NCBI GenBank assembly: GCA_018715855.1
Contig: DVKW01000033.1
Location: 1 to 15,169 of the forward strand
Length of the DNA: 15,169 bases
Source: Candidatus Galligastranaerophilus intestinigallinarum
Lineage (GTDB): Bacteria; Cyanobacteriota; Vampirovibrionia; Gastranaerophilales; Gastranaerophilaceae
Direction: 5' to 3'
Under the pieces are notes generated by a model. That model saw nothing but the letters and a program-made list of their open reading frames with translations, was not told the DNA's origin and did no database searches. Made by a program: the position numbers and the translations under genes. Shown one piece after another: positions 14,533 through 15,169 of the stretch (the first letter of the stretch is position 1; each line of letters opens with the position of its first letter).

Positions 14533-15169
14533 GTGCCAACTTCGGGGAACAAGCCAAAAAGGCTAACATTAAATAATTACCTTAAATATTATTATGATAT
14601 TCCATATGAAGGCACAACTTCACAAGGAAAACCTTTAAGAAAATTAAAAAATATAACTTGCCCATATAGGGGAATTAAAATAATTCCGGCTGATGCCCTT
14701 AGAGGCTTTGAAAAGCAGCTTTTAAAATGCAAAACGGCAGAAGATTCCGTTATTTTATTATCAAATTATATTAAACATATGCTGCCGACAGAAAAATCTT
14801 TATTTGCCGTTTTTAAAGATTTTTCAAAATTAAACCCTGATGATAACCTTCAAAACTGCCTTCAGATGATGAGGGAAAATTGCTTGAATAAATTAAAATT
14901 GGAAGAATTTGAGGTTTTAGATGTGGTTGACAGTTTATCTAAAAAACTTTCCACCCAAACAGCCCTAAAATTAAGAGCAAAAACAACAAAATGCAGACAA
15001 ATTATTATAAGCGATTCAAAACGTGACACTTTTAAAAGAAGAACATTTTTAGACAGTTTAGAAGAAATTATTCCAAAACAAAACGAAAAAGAAATTTTTA
15101 ACAATATTAAAAATAAAGCCCTATTTTTGCCGACATCAGAAAGCAGCATAAACGCTTTTGTTGTTAAAT
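14533..15169 (+). CDS. Unknown protein, 5' part only (runs off right edge)
   Basis: An open frame of 212 codons continues to the window end, so the C-terminus is missing. The preferred start is GTG 14533, with GGGGG at 14523-14527 five nt upstream; GTG 14512 and TTG 14521 are alternatives. I do not recognise the family. The protein is basic and apparently soluble. Near the N-terminus, NITCPYRGIKIIP (40-52) resembles half of a zinc-knuckle CPxCG with the second Cys changed to Arg. It is followed by predicted helical stretches (LRGFEKQLLKC 56-66, VILLSNYIKHMLPTEKSLF 73-91, LQNCLQMMRENCLNKLKLEE 106-125) and the basic SDSKRDTFKRRTFLDSLEEI (160-179). No signal peptide or membrane helix. It has its own candidate promoter and is separated from purA by a terminator. 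Codon use matches the neighbours and favours this frame over the opposite-strand shadow. Confidence 0.72.
   Translation, partial: MPTSGNKPKRLTLNNYLKYYYDIPYEGTTSQGKPLRKLKNITCPYRGIKIIPADALRGFEKQLLKCKTAEDSVILLSNYIKHMLPTEKSLFAVFKDFSKLNPDDNLQNCLQMMRENCLNKLKLEEFEVLDVVDSLSKKLSTQTALKLRAKTTKCRQIIISDSKRDTFKRRTFLDSLEEIIPKQNEKEIFNNIKNKALFLPTSESSINAFVVK

Noticed and set aside
14862..15149. Minus-strand open frame over the right-edge gene
   Set aside because: The plus-strand frame is longer, has a promoter, a ribosome site and AT-rich codon use like its neighbours; the minus frame looks like its hydrophobic mirror.
1..15169. tRNA, rRNA, CRISPR array, prophage or transposon
   Set aside because: No cloverleaf, repeat array, terminal inverted repeats or transposase motifs were seen on either strand; nearly all the sequence is coding.

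Overview
The window is a strongly AT-rich bacterial chromosome segment. It is densely packed with housekeeping genes, uses the standard code (TGA is a working stop) and has mostly short or overlapping gene junctions. No rRNA, tRNA, CRISPR array or insertion sequence was seen. Three things suggest a non-photosynthetic relative of the cyanobacteria, possibly a gut Melainabacteria/Vampirovibrionia (Gastranaerophilales-type) genome: a YvcK protein with an N-terminal membrane anchor, a RecG with a long N-terminal extension, and the AT-rich gene style. This lineage call is an inference from gene style, not a proof.

Layout. (1) Minus strand, 1-3303: a gene for a secreted TPR protein, then recG, then the start of a polytopic acyltransferase gene that leaves the window on the left. 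(2) A divergent intergenic region (3304-3434) with candidate promoters in both directions. (3) Plus strand, 3435-9345: an LCP (LytR-CpsA-Psr) wall-polymer transferase, then a tight run with its own promoter: a shortened LamB/YcsF (PxpA-like) protein, yvcK, panB, panC and a two-TM protein with a cytoplasmic domain that looks like a degenerate class III nucleotide cyclase. Junctions in this run are +3, -4, about -53 and -4 nt, so it is probably one operon. (4) Minus strand, 9342-13064: cysS, rsmI, a small single-TM hypothetical and a GNAT-like protein, read in that order. The last ends tail-to-tail on the cyclase-like gene, the two stop codons sharing TTAA. (5) A 71-nt divergent gap, then purA on the plus strand with a perfect intrinsic terminator directly after its stop, then a GTG-started gene of unknown function that runs off the right end.

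How the genes fit together. The central operon mixes envelope and carbon control (LCP next door, YvcK), pantothenate/CoA precursor synthesis (PanB and PanC, without panD here) and two poorly understood proteins. The flanking genes cover DNA repair (RecG), translation (CysS, RsmI) and AMP synthesis (PurA). No complete novel system is evident. The points most worth following are the cyclase-like membrane protein, the truncated stand-alone YcsF protein coupled to yvcK, the altered PurA nucleotide loop, and the unknown right-edge protein with a half zinc-knuckle motif.
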